From Ehretia macrophylla (lineage: Eukaryota > Streptophyta > Magnoliopsida > Boraginales > Ehretiaceae), in contig CM075780.1 of NCBI GenBank assembly GCA_037974665.1, forward strand, positions 53,361,594-53,425,593: a stretch of DNA of 64,000 nucleotides. The letters run 5' to 3'. Below the pieces are notes generated by a model, which saw only the letters and a list, made by a program, of their open reading frames with translations, was not told where the DNA came from and ran no database searches. Both the position numbers and the translations under genes were made by a program. Positions 1-10,628 of this stretch are shown piece by piece; within the stretch, counting starts at the first letter, position 1; every line of letters starts with the position of its first letter.

Positions 1-234
1 CATTATCACACATTTTATTATTACAATTTTCTATGTCTTTTTCTACCATGACTTCATGATCTCCTAAATTATTTAAATTTGATAGTTCATTAGTTTCTTA
101 ACTTGAGTTACTTTCATCGCTTTTGTTAGTGGTAATAAATTTTTCTAAAGCTCCTCTTTGAGATTTAATTAAACTTTCTATTCTTCTTTTTTTCTTAAGT
201 TTTCATAACCCGATGGATATTTCCTACTAGACAT
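1..234 (-). pseudogene. hAT (TTF/MYM-type) transposase, N-terminal remnant, copy H0
   Basis: The reverse strand matches the N-terminal coding part of the two longer hAT copies at 27,165 and 34,470. It begins MSSRKYPSGYE at 232-234, followed by a basic Lys/Arg stretch and an acidic Asn/Glu-rich segment. The window starts inside it, so the zinc finger and catalytic part lie off the left edge. It is broken: the T-run at 200-204 is one base shorter than in the copy at 27,165, shifting the frame after about 11 codons, and a stop replaces a codon near 101. The family assignment rests on the fuller copies. It marks the left edge of another duplicated unit. Confidence 0.7.
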
Positions 235-1110
235 ACTTCAAATTTAGATACAACAAAACTCAAAAAATTTACAATAAATTCAATATTAAAAATAACACAA
301 TAATTGCAATGAAAAAAAGAAAAACTAAACTATTGCATATAAGAACAATTAATAAAAAAATGAGAATTGAGAGTATGAAAGAAAGATATAACCTAGACAA
401 ACTTGCAAGTAAAAGCAAGTGCTTCAATACTCTTCAAAATAATATCAATATATTTCTTTTCTTTAAAGTTTTCTTCTCTTGGAAGAGAACCTATTAAAAA
501 AATTAATTATTTCAAGTTAAGATATATATAAGTATGTAAACGTATCAAAATTTATCACATAAAAAAACAAAAAGAAGAGTTGAATGTGTACCTCTATACT
601 TTCTGTCTTTTGTTTTCTTTCTTATATTATATGCAAAATTAATATCACAATAAACAATAAGAGACTTTAGAGTATAAAAAAATACAAAGAGCATAAGAGT
701 GAAGTGTGTAAAAAAAGAGGAAAGAAATAATATATATACTAGAGCTTTACTTTATTTTATATATATATATATATATTTTTTTTAAAGAAGAGGATACTAA
801 ACAACCCCAAACAATGACCTGTTCGAGGTTGCTGCCATGCTGGCCGTTGGGCCTTCAATAGTTAAAAATTATTTTAATTGCTGGCCGTTTGGCCTTCATT
901 ACCTTATCAAGCTTAGTGTTATTTTTCTTTTTTAAATTGGGGCCCCCAAGCTAAGGCGGCCTTGGGCACAGTAGCTTGGGCCAGCTCTGGTTTCTCTAAG
1001 AATAATACAAAGCTCCTTTACCCAACAACGGAAGTCTTCAAAAGTGCTCACTCGTTTGGGCTCAATAACGAAAGCGGTCTTAGTTACTCTCAATAAAAAT
1101 CTATATCTCT
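235..1110. other. 5' non-coding flank of hAT copy H0
   Basis: AT-rich non-coding DNA shared with 27,200-27,880 plus 30,355-30,530, and with 34,480-35,330. It includes a (TA)n tract near 757-775 and a GC-rich stretch at 940-980 (ggggcccccaagctaagg). The GC-rich stretch may be near the element terminus, because MT copy B, which lacks hAT, also lacks this block. I could not define terminal inverted repeats or an 8-bp target duplication. No gene seen. Confidence 0.5.
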
Positions 1111-1413
1111 GATGATCTTAATTGTGAATATTGAGAATTTACAAATATAACATCATCCTCTTTCAAAAATAGAAATGGACGTGAACTATTGAAAATATAT
1201 ATGACGAGATCGAGAAAAGGCCAAAGGATATATTCTCGCAAAGACCATACAGAAGACACTTAAAAACATTAGCCACGAGACATATGACAAATCTAGTTGA
1301 TAGATTAGCAGATATGTTATGGCTGTCTTATTGGTACAAACTTTATCACACACAGAGGAATACACATTTGCATGAAATTATAGCTGTTTCATTGTAGCTC
1401 AGACGCTATTTCA

Positions 1414-2626
1414 TCAACAGTTGCAGGTGTCGCATTGGCAGCTTGATCCACACTTGCAGCCATGGCCACCTTCTATTCCAAAGCTCTCCTCAGACCCCTC
1501 AGAGACCCTGCAAAAGTTGTATATATGTTAGGCTTATGTTTTCCGTCGTACACGTACAAGTAATCAATTTTTGTTAAAAATAATAAATAACATAATAAAC
1601 TCCTCTCTAAGTTTATTATATTATTTATTATCTTCAACATGCTCTTATAAGTGCAGACGAAGTTAGTTTAAGTCTTGCACTTGGACAGTTTTAATATTTT
1701 TTAAATGAGTGGCGGTGATTGAGCCTTGTACTTGGACAATTTTAATATTTTTTAAATGAGTAGCGGTGAGTTTTGAACCCACAACCTTTCGATACTTAGA
1801 CTCTGATACCGTGTTAAAGTAATCATCTCATCTAAAAGTTTAAACTGTTAGAGAGAGGTTTATTATGCTATTTATTATCTTCAACAATTTTGTATCTATC
1901 ACTTGCCTCTTCACTGGTGCGACCCCTTCAATGATAGTAACAGTGGTAGTCTTCTCCACGTCGGGGTACATCTTGCCGCAGCTGCAAGCACAACCGGTCA
2001 ATATATAAGACACTTGAGGAAATTTTTAAAAAACGTCTGCCGTATTCGAACTTCTGTTTGTAAGAAAGTGTTGTAGACTTTATATGAACGTGGGTTCATG
2101 CGCTAGACAACCGAACAATCATACTGACGTTTTTTAGACGGACTCGACACTTAATAAGATGAAATAAGTCTATTTTATAAATGACACAGTTAAAACTCCA
2201 AGAGAAAAAGAGAAAGTAACTAATGATACATGATCAATGCTTCAAATGAACAAAACAATAGAAGCAGACCAACATAAAGAGAATAGAAATGTCAAGGAGA
2301 TGAATGGATAATAAACATATTCATAATGAGGATCACAAATTGCATGGGCAGTAGATGTTACATGTAAAGGGTTAAAAAATCAACCGATTTTAAGAAAAAA
2401 GAAAATCGAAAAATGAAAATCTATATATGTAGGTATAGAAGATGCTTATCTTGCTGAGAGACCGAGGTGTAATCTAGTGGTGCATCTCCTGGCAGTGAAA
2501 ATGCCAAGGTTCGAGTCTCATTAGGGGTAGGGGAGGAAAGAAAACAAGAAGATGTTTATATTGGTGGAAAATTTACTTGCAACTGTCGCCGCACTTGCAA
2601 GAAGATCCACAATCGCAGCTAGACAT
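1414..2626 (-). CDS. Type-1 metallothionein, copy A (three exons)
   Basis: Small cytosolic metal-binding protein; plant type-1 MTs chelate Cu, Zn or Cd through cysteine thiolates. Exons on the minus strand are 2,577-2,626, 1,907-1,981 and 1,414-1,507, giving 72 residues. The N-terminal domain has three C-x-C motifs (residues 4-18), a spacer of about 40 residues follows, and the C-terminal domain has three more C-x-C motifs and ends CNC. Intron 1 is GT-AG (CAA|GTAAAT). Intron 2 must be GC-AG (GAAGAG|GCAAGT), because only that donor keeps the frame into exon 3. All coding exons are open. Intron 1 carries a SINE and intron 2 a TRIM, yet the splice sites are intact. A TATA box lies about 90 bp upstream of the ATG. 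Probably functional, though the enlarged introns could affect splicing. Confidence 0.85.
1572..1886 (-). mobile_element. TRIM retrotransposon (family 2) in intron 2 of MT-A
   Basis: A 315-bp element with terminal direct repeats at 1,572-1,639 and 1,812-1,886, each beginning TG and ending CA. It is flanked by a perfect 5-bp target duplication, ATTTT (1,567-1,571 and 1,887-1,891). Next to the right LTR, the reverse strand reads GGTATCAGAGTC, a primer-binding site for initiator tRNA-Met, so the element lies on the minus strand. It has no coding capacity. The internal part holds two copies of a roughly 55-bp direct repeat (about 1,672-1,710 and 1,727-1,770). MT-B has an empty site at the matching position. 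Confidence 0.85.
2454..2560 (+). mobile_element. tRNA-derived SINE in intron 1 of MT-A
   Basis: About 95 bp with an A-box-like stretch (gtgtaatctagtggtg) and a B box (ggttcgagtctc) spaced as in tRNA-derived SINEs. Near-identical direct repeats flank it: agaagatgcttat on the left and agaagatgtttat on the right. MT-B lacks it (16,805-16,825). MT-D keeps only a shortened version near 36,205-36,255. There is no cloverleaf, so it is not a tRNA gene. Confidence 0.7.
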
Positions 2627-2713
2627 GTTTGCTTCAGAGAAAATTATAGTATGCACAGATTTCAGAAAAGAGAGATCAGGTTTTGAGTGCTTTGGTCGAG
2701 TTATTGGCTCCTG

Positions 2714-2721
2714 TATTTATA
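2714..2721 (-). promoter_or_regulatory. TATA box of MT-A
   Basis: TATAAATA on the minus strand, 88-95 bp upstream of the MT-A start codon. The same motif stands at the equivalent position in MT-B (16,986-16,993) and is lost in MT-D. Confidence 0.65.
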
Positions 2722-2729
2722 AAGGAGGG

Positions 2730-3614
2730 AAAGGCGAAAGATGGTGACAAACATGATGAGGCGTGTACAAATAGAAAAGAATTTGTATACATTTTCAATT
2801 GTTGCACGTATATGAATGATTTTTAATTACTTATGATATGACAAGTTGATTTTGACTAAAATATAGAATATGTTCTTTAATTAATATCTTTGACATTAAT
2901 GTTGATAATAATATTTTTTTTCCTTCCTTTGGTAAATTATAAAATACGCTCCGTGATTGTAAATATGTTAATTATCCTCTTGTAGTATTAGAATGACTTC
3001 ATAAATTATTTTTTCTTTTTAAAAGGTGACGTACTCACCCTTATCCTTAACTCTATTAATGGAAATAATGACAATGTTATTCATTGAATATGCACAATAC
3101 CACTCTTGTGCTTTCCCTAACAAGTTAGGTACTCTCGTGTGGTACTAACTGATTTCATAAAAAAGAATGTTCTTCATTCCAAATACAAAATATTCCATTG
3201 TGCTTATTATAATAAGCTCATTATCCCCCTGTTCCAAAAATTAATTATCTCATCAAAGCCTCATATTTTTTGAAATGTTGCACATAATCCCCTCTCATTA
3301 TAGTTGCATATGCCAACAACCCGAAGTTGCAAACTTAGACAAATTAACTAATACCAAAGGGTATTTGGAAATATTCTTAAAAACATAAGTAATTTATGAG
3401 GTCATTTTGCTACCAGGTTGTAACTAATATATTTGGCCAACCCTAAGGAGTATAGTGCATTCTGCCTTTTTTAATTTTTACGAGAGTCAATAATTTACTT
3501 GGCTAATGTATTATTATCAACTAATATAAATATGGTTATTATTTGAATCCAAAATTATATCTATCAAACCAAGCAAATAATGATTTAAGTAATTGAAATT
3601 AAGATCGGCCTATT
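2730..3614. other. Upstream flank of MT-A
   Basis: No coding features seen. It is homologous to 17,490-18,260 (MT-B) and 36,540-37,505 (MT-D), so it is the ancestral upstream region of the MT unit. The foldback element of B and the small hAT MITE of D are both absent here, so this copy gives the empty-site sequence for both. Confidence 0.6.
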
Positions 3615-4500
3615 TATAAACGTCAAAATTCACAATCATAAAGTTTGGGCACAGCAACCTGTGAAATCAAAATTCACTCAGGAATGCCAATAAGAATTCC
3701 AACAAAATCTTTGTTTGAAAACTGGAAGAATACCCGATGAGAAATCCAGAGTGAGAAGTCAAAAAAAATCCCAACTATGAATAACAAATAAATGCTTTAA
3801 TTAAGAAATCCAATTTAGAACTCCGAATAAGATTACCGAAGAAAAAATCCAAGGAAAATACCAACAAGAGCACCAACAAGAATTCCAGAGAAAAATACCG
3901 AGAAAGATACCAGTGGCTGATTATTAAATATCAAGCTTCGAGTAATGAATATTATCCACTGATCATCATAAACTACTGATCAACTACTCCTCTTCTGTTG
4001 GTCCACCTTTTAGAAGGTCCGCTACTAGTTGACTCTTTTAGGGGGATGAAATTACTTACCATTTCAAAGGGTAATGCGTGTATGCAGTTGATTCTATTTA
4101 AAATAAATTCTTAATGCACATTATTACAAATAACTAAAGTAAGTAGATATTTAATGAATCAATTAAATACATAATTAATCATATCAAATGCTCATGTCAC
4201 GTAACCTTCACATATTGCACCTATACACCACATAAGTGCACTCATGATCACATAATACATATATCACATATTTCTCATTACTACACAATTAGGTCACATA
4301 GGTCTACACAAAGTCACACATTTGCATGTATTGCAAATTTATCAAGTTAACACAGTAAGGCACATAAGTACACATTTTCGTACAAGTACACATACAAGGT
4401 TTACATACAAGCACGTTCTTATTCAAAATACACTTTGCATGCACGCACTCAACTTACTCAAGGGTCGCTACCCGCCAGGCCAAGGACCCTGTCCTACAAC

Positions 4501-7050
4501 TGTAATGTCTCGATCCCTCACGAGACCGGAGGCTCTAATAGCTATGCTAATCCCAACCTAATTCCAACCCGGTCACCAAATTTAGGGAAAAACGGACGGA
4601 GTTTTTCCTATATATAGGATTATCTAGAAACTTGCAAACATCAACATACCACCACCAAACCATAATCCACAACCTCAATCCATTTCATCCTTACAAGTAT
4701 GCAAGTCAACTAGACAACAACGTAAAGATTACAAGTTAATAAAACATTACAAGTCAATCATAACTATCAATACATTTTAAACTTGGCTTTACAATTACAA
4801 AACTGAATTCAATGACAATCGACGTAAGCCAGCATAGTCAACACGAAACTCTCGAGCCTTCTTTTTTACCTTAGATAGCACTGATCCTAAAAGGTGTTAG
4901 AAACGAGGGTGAGTATACAACATATATACTCAGTGAGGGAGGTGATGCTTTCATAAGATGCAACAAGAATAATAACATATACAACACAAAATAACAAAGT
5001 TAATTAGAAAGTATTTAACCACGTATAAAAAGGATACAGTTCCACTTCAAGTCTTCACTCTCGTACCACGAACCACGAACTTCACGCAAGTGCCGACAAA
5101 CCATTATTCCTCCAAGTTGGGATACTCCGGATGTATCTCGATCCTACGACCCTTTCTCCTGAGGTAGGTCCATGCCCAGCAGGTGAACCACGCCTCTGGG
5201 GTAGTGGAGTATGCATCAGCGAGAAAAGGAATAGGCTCCATGGTAGTCGAGGGAGCATGGCAAGCCCGACGCCGCCTGTGTTTCTCGATGCTACCATGTC
5301 TGAAAAAGTTGCGCAACCCGACACGAATTCAAGAATTCACGAGATAATATCAAATAAACACGAGTAACCACGAGATAACAAATAAATGGTACATGTAACT
5401 TTATCAATTAGCTAATGCACAAAAGGGTTAAAGACTCCCTCACCTCTACCAAGTTGCCAAAGGATACAATAACTAGCGTCAGTCTACTTTCACCACCTTG
5501 GATTAGCTCAATGGATCAACCCTATCATATAATAGAACATATACTTATCACAAAGAATCTCTTAGAGACATTTGTAACCAACACAATAAAATCACATTAA
5601 TGGCTCAACTCACAACTTCTCAAGGTAGATAAACACTCCACACAAGTGTAATTAATTATTAGTTAACCAATTCCAAGACTCTAATATTTAATAAGAACAT
5701 CACAACCATATAGACAAGATACAACATATTCTAACAAAATACTATGCAAGTAACTTTAAATCATTTCTTTGATCTTGCAAATGACATTCACTACACTAGA
5801 AATTTTCTTTGAAATCTTACTCATAGGCTATGTAAAGTATGTTTAAGGCAAGGTTTCACTTCATAAACATAAAAATAACTCTCATTTATGTGCTAACAAA
5901 CTAAGCAACAAAACCATACTTTAGACCAATACATATAAGCCAATACACAAATTCAGCCGGCCGATACACGAAATCAGCTGGTCGATACACAAAATTAGCT
6001 GACCGATATAAAAAATCGGTCAGTCGATACACAAAATTAGTCGACTGATACACAAAATCAGCCGGTCGATACACAAAATCAGTCGATCGATACACATTCA
6101 GCTACGTAAATTTCACCTTCGAATTCTAATTATTTGTCTTCTTGCAACACATGGATATACATACAATCTTCATTATACCACAACTCTAATAGCTCACTCA
6201 GCATGCTTATACATCATTGAATTAAGCTTGTATACAAGAATAATCAAAAGCCCTAAAAACTACTATTCATCATCTTCCTTAAGTGAAATCTTGTCAAAAA
6301 CTTAGTTTCAAGCTATACCAATGCATGTACAAGGTCTCTAGCATGTAATAATACCATATCTAGCAAAAATCAAGCAATTTATAGCACAAAAAAAGCAAAT
6401 CCGAAAATTATAAAAACTTGGCATAAACTTTAAATAGCAAGGATGATGCATCTCATTCACCTAGGAGCCTTGTGGAGGGTGGATGAGGACTTTGGAGAGG
6501 TGGAATGAGGTCTAGGTTAATGATTCTTGAGCAATTTGAAGAAAATAGAAAAACTTTCTCCTCTCTTTTCCTTTCTTGAGGTCGACAGGTTTGGGGGTAG
6601 TTTTAGGGATTTTTTCTTTTTGTTTTTATGAGCATTTTGTATGCATATATGGTATATGATATATATATGTATGTGTTGTATATTTAGCTTAAGTCAATTA
6701 CCACAAAATCTTGGTCAAACTATGCTAAATCTCAATTTAAATGCCAACTAGTTTAAAAATAATGTTTACACTACGTAACACTATTCAACAAAATACTAAT
6801 CATTTTTCAAATGCAAGTTCTCGACCTCCAAAGTCTAAAACTACAAGTTCCCGATTCCTTTTATAAGTTATACTATCTAGGAAAAATATTAATTTGAGCA
6901 AATTAGACAGTTGATTTTCTTATGAATAGTAGCCACTAATAAAACATATAATCAAGAAAAAGAAATGCACATTGAAATGCTCAAAGAGACATGCGACAGT
7001 TACGAATGAACGTGATGAGAAATCTCGGGCGTCATACATTGCCTACTTAA
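4501..7050 (-). mobile_element. Possible degenerate chromovirus-type LTR
   Basis: Starts tgtaatgtctcgatccctca, which resembles the reverse complement of the 3' end of long Tekay/Del-type LTRs (compare gggacgttaca ending the solo LTR at 30,354). At 4,905-4,945 it has a gtatac...atatatactcagtgaggg stretch of the kind seen near such LTR ends. The far end is not clear, perhaps the gagaaatctcgggcg stretch near 7,020. I found no target duplication. Weak call. Confidence 0.3.
5939..6100. repeat. 21-bp minisatellite
   Basis: About eight tandem, diverged units of roughly 21 bp with the core cgatacacaaaatcagc. The period is a multiple of three and the units lack stops, so a 64-residue reverse-strand frame (5,901-6,095) stays open and reads as a seven-residue repeat around DFVYRPA. 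This looks like a by-product of the repeat rather than a gene. Confidence 0.75.
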
Positions 7051-7429
7051 TTATAGGTGTGGATAGGCCAAGAGTCATTGACTCTTGATTCTTGAATCCC
7101 GAGTAGGCTACTGAGAGTTCATGATTACTTATCCCTTAGGATAGAGTCGATCTTTATCCCGAGTTCATCTATAGTTATCCATTGGTCAATTAAGGTGTCT
7201 TCTTGATCCTTTATCTACTGTTGTCCAATAGAGTTCGGATCGTACCCGGATTCTGTCGTCGATTGTTCACACAAGATAATGTCGACATTCGGGCCTAGCC
7301 AAGGGTTTAGGCCTTTTAGCGGACCTGCTATACAACAAAAAAAATTTTATTTTGCGAGAGACTGTCCCCTCACCGAGCCGTCGCCAATTTAGAATTTGCG
7401 ATAGTGAGGAAAAATGTCCGTCAGACACG

Positions 7430-7800
7430 AGGTTGTTGCCAAAATCCTCCCCGTCACCAAGCCATCACCGTATTGTGACAGCTCGTCACCAATGATTACC
7501 GTCATCGAGCCCTCGCCAATGTTTTTTCTCACCAAGCCCTCACCAAATTTACCTGTCACCATGCCATCACTAATACAGTCTGTTACCAAGCCCTCACCAA
7601 TTTATCCTGTCGCCACGCCGTCACAAATATTTCCCGTCACCAAGGCCTCGTCAACTTCGCTCGTCACAATGCCGTCACTAATACAGCTTGTTATCAAGCT
7701 CTCACCAGTTTATCCTGTCACCACGTCGTCACAAATATTTCCCGTCATCAAGCCCTCGCCAACTTCACCCGTCGCCATGCCATCACCAAAACTACCAAAG
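7430..7800. repeat. 36-bp tandem array, left subterminal region
   Basis: About ten diverged copies of a 36-bp unit, or an 18-bp half unit, with the core gtcaccaagccctcaccaat. The period is a multiple of three, which leaves a spurious 135-codon open frame rich in Pro, Ser, Thr and Val. I read it as CACTA subterminal repeats, not a protein gene. Confidence 0.7.
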
Positions 7801-8545
7801 ATTACAAAAATAATCCTTTGACCATGGTAAAGAAAAAGTAAAAGTTATTAACAAACTTTTTACATGCAACACCAGCATCATCAGAAAGAATATGAAGAAA
7901 TGGCCTTGATATTTAGCTTCATACAAAGACCCTGTGATCAGTCTTGAAGTAATAATCCAAGTAGTAAAAGCACTTAAAAGCATATTCATGAAGTAGTAAT
8001 CCAAGTTAGAAGTTACTTAATGGAAATGTTACAACTAAAAAACTGGAAGTGACTGTAGTTTAAACTTTGGCATACAATACCATCAATTTATAAGTTATAG
8101 TAATTAGAACATTTAACTCACGTACTCCGTACTTTTAAAAATCTACAAGTTAATTAAGAAGATAACTCTACAACTTAAAGGTGAACAATTCAACTAGCAC
8201 GCTATAGTTAGGTGTAAACCAAGCTAGAATTTATTTTAACTAAAACTAGTTGAGCCTGCCCGTGCATATGCACGGACCAAACCCAATGACCGTTAAAAAC
8301 ACATTGTAAATAAAATTATTAAATGAGAATATAAATTGTTGGTTGAAAGCCTTTTAATTATGATTATATTTTTAAAACAATTGAAAAGAATATTATAAAA
8401 TTTCATATAATGAAAATCAACTTGCATTGATGAATTGAAAATAAATGGCAAAAAGACAATTTTAAATCTTTAACATAATTCTGGAAAAAAAAAAGTAAAT
8501 CCACAACATAACATTGTGAAAAGTAGTAAAAAAGAGTAAGATGAC

Positions 8546-9186
8546 ACTTAAACCAGCAACAACTGTCATTATTGGATCCAAACAGTTAAATATAGCACAT
8601 AATATGAGCATTTTCCCCAACTTCAGCTCAACTGGAAGCATTGACAAGTTGCGCCCTTCACATAAGCCCTATATTACTCATTTGATATATTCAGCAAGTC
8701 GAAAAATTACTTTGTGGAAAAAAAATCAGAAGACAAGACTTATTAAAGAAGCGAGCAAAAATATTTCTAAATGTCTCCTACCTAGCACTGTAAGATTCTC
8801 ATTTTCACCCAAAGCCCCAATTATCTTCAAATACTCTATAACATTTTGAACTTGCAAAAGAAATTTTATCAAATATATGCAAGAGTGAGCAAAAAATAAT
8901 TATATAAAAGAGTATAAATGGAAGATAGAAGACAGGAAAAATTCCAGTAATCATGTCTACAAAATTTTGTGATGTGCATAAATTTGTGTCATGGGTCTGA
9001 ATGCATGCAGGTGTGATAGCGAGAAATATATTCATAGATAAAAATTTTAGTTTGAACTTACAGACAAGGGTTCTAGTGGCTGCAGAGCCTTAGATAGGAA
9101 GTGAGAGATGCTACCAAGCTATAAACTATTGATTTGCAAACATAACGACTGTAAAGGTTTCCTCAATAGTTCTGACAATTGATAAT
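8546..9186 (-). pseudogene. DExH-box RNA helicase fragment (DHX36-like), three exons
   Basis: Three adjacent exons with plausible splice sites match the region after the helicase core in plant DExH RNA helicases. Exon 9,062-9,186 encodes [19 protein letters not shown], a stop, then LGSISHFLSKALQPLEPLS. Exon 8,782-8,850 encodes VQNVIEYLKIIGALGENENL. Exon 8,546-8,655 encodes [15 protein letters not shown] and continues to VVAGLSV. The DEIH box and RecA-like motifs are absent. The fragment is dead: there is an in-frame TAG in the first exon, and the first splice junction is one base out of frame. It is co-oriented with the JmjC fragment, which fits capture of genomic, intron-containing DNA. Confidence 0.75.
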
Positions 9187-9826
9187 CTGCAAAAGCATCA
9201 TATACACATCTAGGATAAATATGGTAAAACACAAGTGCAGTTTCTCACATCATCCAATCAAATTAAAACCTTTCAAAAAAATAACCATTCAACATAAAGC
9301 CTGCGTTATTCAACATTTATACCCCTAAGCCTGCGTTGCCTACAAGTAAAATCCCCTAGTTGGACGTTTTTAATACTTTTTTCATAAAAGTCTCTTACCA
9401 ACCATAAAGTATGGGAAAAAAGTGGAATTTAAGTGATTTAGTAAAAAGAACCAGCCTCATTTGATAAAATCTCTATCAATCTTGGGATTTCTATGGACAT
9501 TCCAAAAGTCAAATGTCATGTGAGCAGAAAACCAGAAATGCCATGGAAAAGAAGTATAAGAATAGACAGGCTTGAGACTAAAAATTTATGCATCAAAATC
9601 GTTCCCACCAGATGGAATTGCAAAATGCATAAAAATGTTTTGAAATACCAAAAAGTCATAATCCTATTCTTTTTTTTTTCCCGTACATATTAGTTTAATC
9701 TTATTCTCATTAAATGATTATTAATTGTTCAACAGATGGTTTGTAAGGAAATACATCCTTCAAGGAGTCACTACATACAGCTAAAGAAGAGAAAAACAAG
9801 ACAGGGATAGATGCTATTGTGCTTAC

Positions 9827-10064
9827 CTTTAAATTTCTAATTTGATATGGACAGCCAGCAGGTACAAAAACTGCATCCCCTAATTTCTGAACTATAGTCC
9901 AGGGTTCAATTCCTATTCAAGTTAATCATACCATGTTAAGAATGAATTGCATAAAAAGTAACAAAAGAAGAAAAAGAATAGAAAAACTAACCATACTCCT
10001 CATTAAGTCTCCTTTTATGCTCCATGTTCAAGTAAAAAGTTTGATCATAAATAGGGTGAATAAC
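9827..10064 (-). pseudogene. JmjC histone demethylase fragment (KDM3/JMJ25-like), two exons
   Basis: Exons 9,992-10,064 and 9,827-9,912, with canonical AG and GT borders, join in frame. The first encodes VIHPIYDQTFYLNMEHK and on to NEEYG. The second starts [20 protein letters not shown] and ends QIRNLK. This is the C-terminal half of the JmjC fold of KDM3-type H3K9 demethylases. The third Fe(II) ligand, His in the family's CPHQ motif, is Tyr here (CPYQ), so even an intact protein should lack catalysis. The HxD half, zinc-finger region and remaining exons are missing. Non-functional captured fragment. Confidence 0.8.
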
Positions 10065-10398
10065 CTATACAAAAGAAAAATTAAGAAACCCAGACGGGTG
10101 CAAAAACTGACATTATTATAAGATAAAATGTCTTATTATAAATTAACCAAGAGACAGGAACTAAAAACAATAAGAAAACATTTAATGTTTAAGCAATTAC
10201 GTTACCTCACCCCTATAGTTGATAAAGATGAAGAAAGAATGCGATAACGCAAGACTAAGCATTACCTGCAGCACTGGAAAATTAGTATAACCTAGGTTAA
10301 ATCAGTTCAAAACGAGACTAATTTCAAGAAAACATTAATAATTTAACAATACATTAAAAATGATCATAATCGAAGGAAGTGAGAGTAGAATTAGCTAC

Positions 10399-10443
10399 CG
10401 TGAGGGTTTCTTTCATGGTGATCAGAGCGTTAGCGGCCGCCAT
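10399..10443 (-). pseudogene. First coding exon of an unidentified gene
   Basis: ATG at 10,441-10,443 opens MAAANALITMKETLT, ending at a good donor (ACG|GTAGCT) at 10,399. It follows a GC-richer, 5'-UTR-like stretch at 10,444-10,575, unlike the AT-rich surroundings. I do not recognise the protein. No convincing second exon was found; a short open stretch at 10,205-10,265 may belong to it. It lies in the same orientation as the helicase and JmjC fragments and is probably the third captured piece. Confidence 0.45.
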
Positions 10444-10580
10444 AGTGGTGCCGAGATCAAAGCTGCAAGATTTATAAGTTGACGAATCGTTTCCACAAAA
10501 ACGACGACGTACGAACTGAAGCGACTTAGGGGATTCTAAACACTGCGAGATCTATAGCAGCGAAGAAACCCTCGAACCCT

Positions 10581-10582
<2 letters not shown>

Positions 10583-10628
<46 letters not shown>

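Larger units (their letters stand above)
1..3614. repeat. Tandem MT unit A (duplicated block)
   Basis: Homologous over most of its length to 34,250-37,505 and, in parts, to 26,930-30,948 (minus a solo LTR) and 15,230-18,260. It contains the hAT 5' part, the MT 3' flank, MT-A and its promoter flank. The homology resumes at 11,799-12,090, which matches 37,504-37,790, after an 8.2 kb insertion. Confidence 0.8.
8246..10443 (-). mobile_element. Helitron-type 3' terminus with captured gene fragments
   Basis: On the minus strand the sequence ends with the perfect 16-nt palindrome CCGTGCATATGCACGG (8,260-8,275), a 10-nt gap, then CTAG (8,246-8,249) followed by T. Plant Helitrons end with a GC-rich hairpin about 10 nt before CTRR and insert between A and T. 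Upstream on the same strand lie exons of three unrelated host genes, as in gene-capturing Helitrons. The 5' TC end was not identified, so 10,443 (the last captured exon) is only a lower bound. No Rep/helicase is present, so it would be non-autonomous. An alternative is capture by the surrounding CACTA element. Confidence 0.6.

Noticed and set aside
2460-2545. Possible tRNA gene
   Set aside because: Box A and B-like motifs are present, but no cloverleaf can be drawn and direct repeats flank it; a SINE fits better.
4322-5367. Several 60-80-codon frames on both strands
   Set aside because: They overlap each other in a degenerate LTR-like region and show no domain.
5939-6100. CRISPR-like repeat array
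   Set aside because: Units are contiguous without unique spacers, in a plant genome; it is a minisatellite.
7414-7821. 135-codon open frame rich in Pro/Ser/Thr
   Set aside because: It is a 36-bp tandem array; the open frame follows from a period divisible by three.
10205-10265. Possible second exon of the unknown gene starting at 10,443
   Set aside because: The open stretch (VMLSLALSHSFFIF...) cannot be joined to the first exon in frame with good splice sites.
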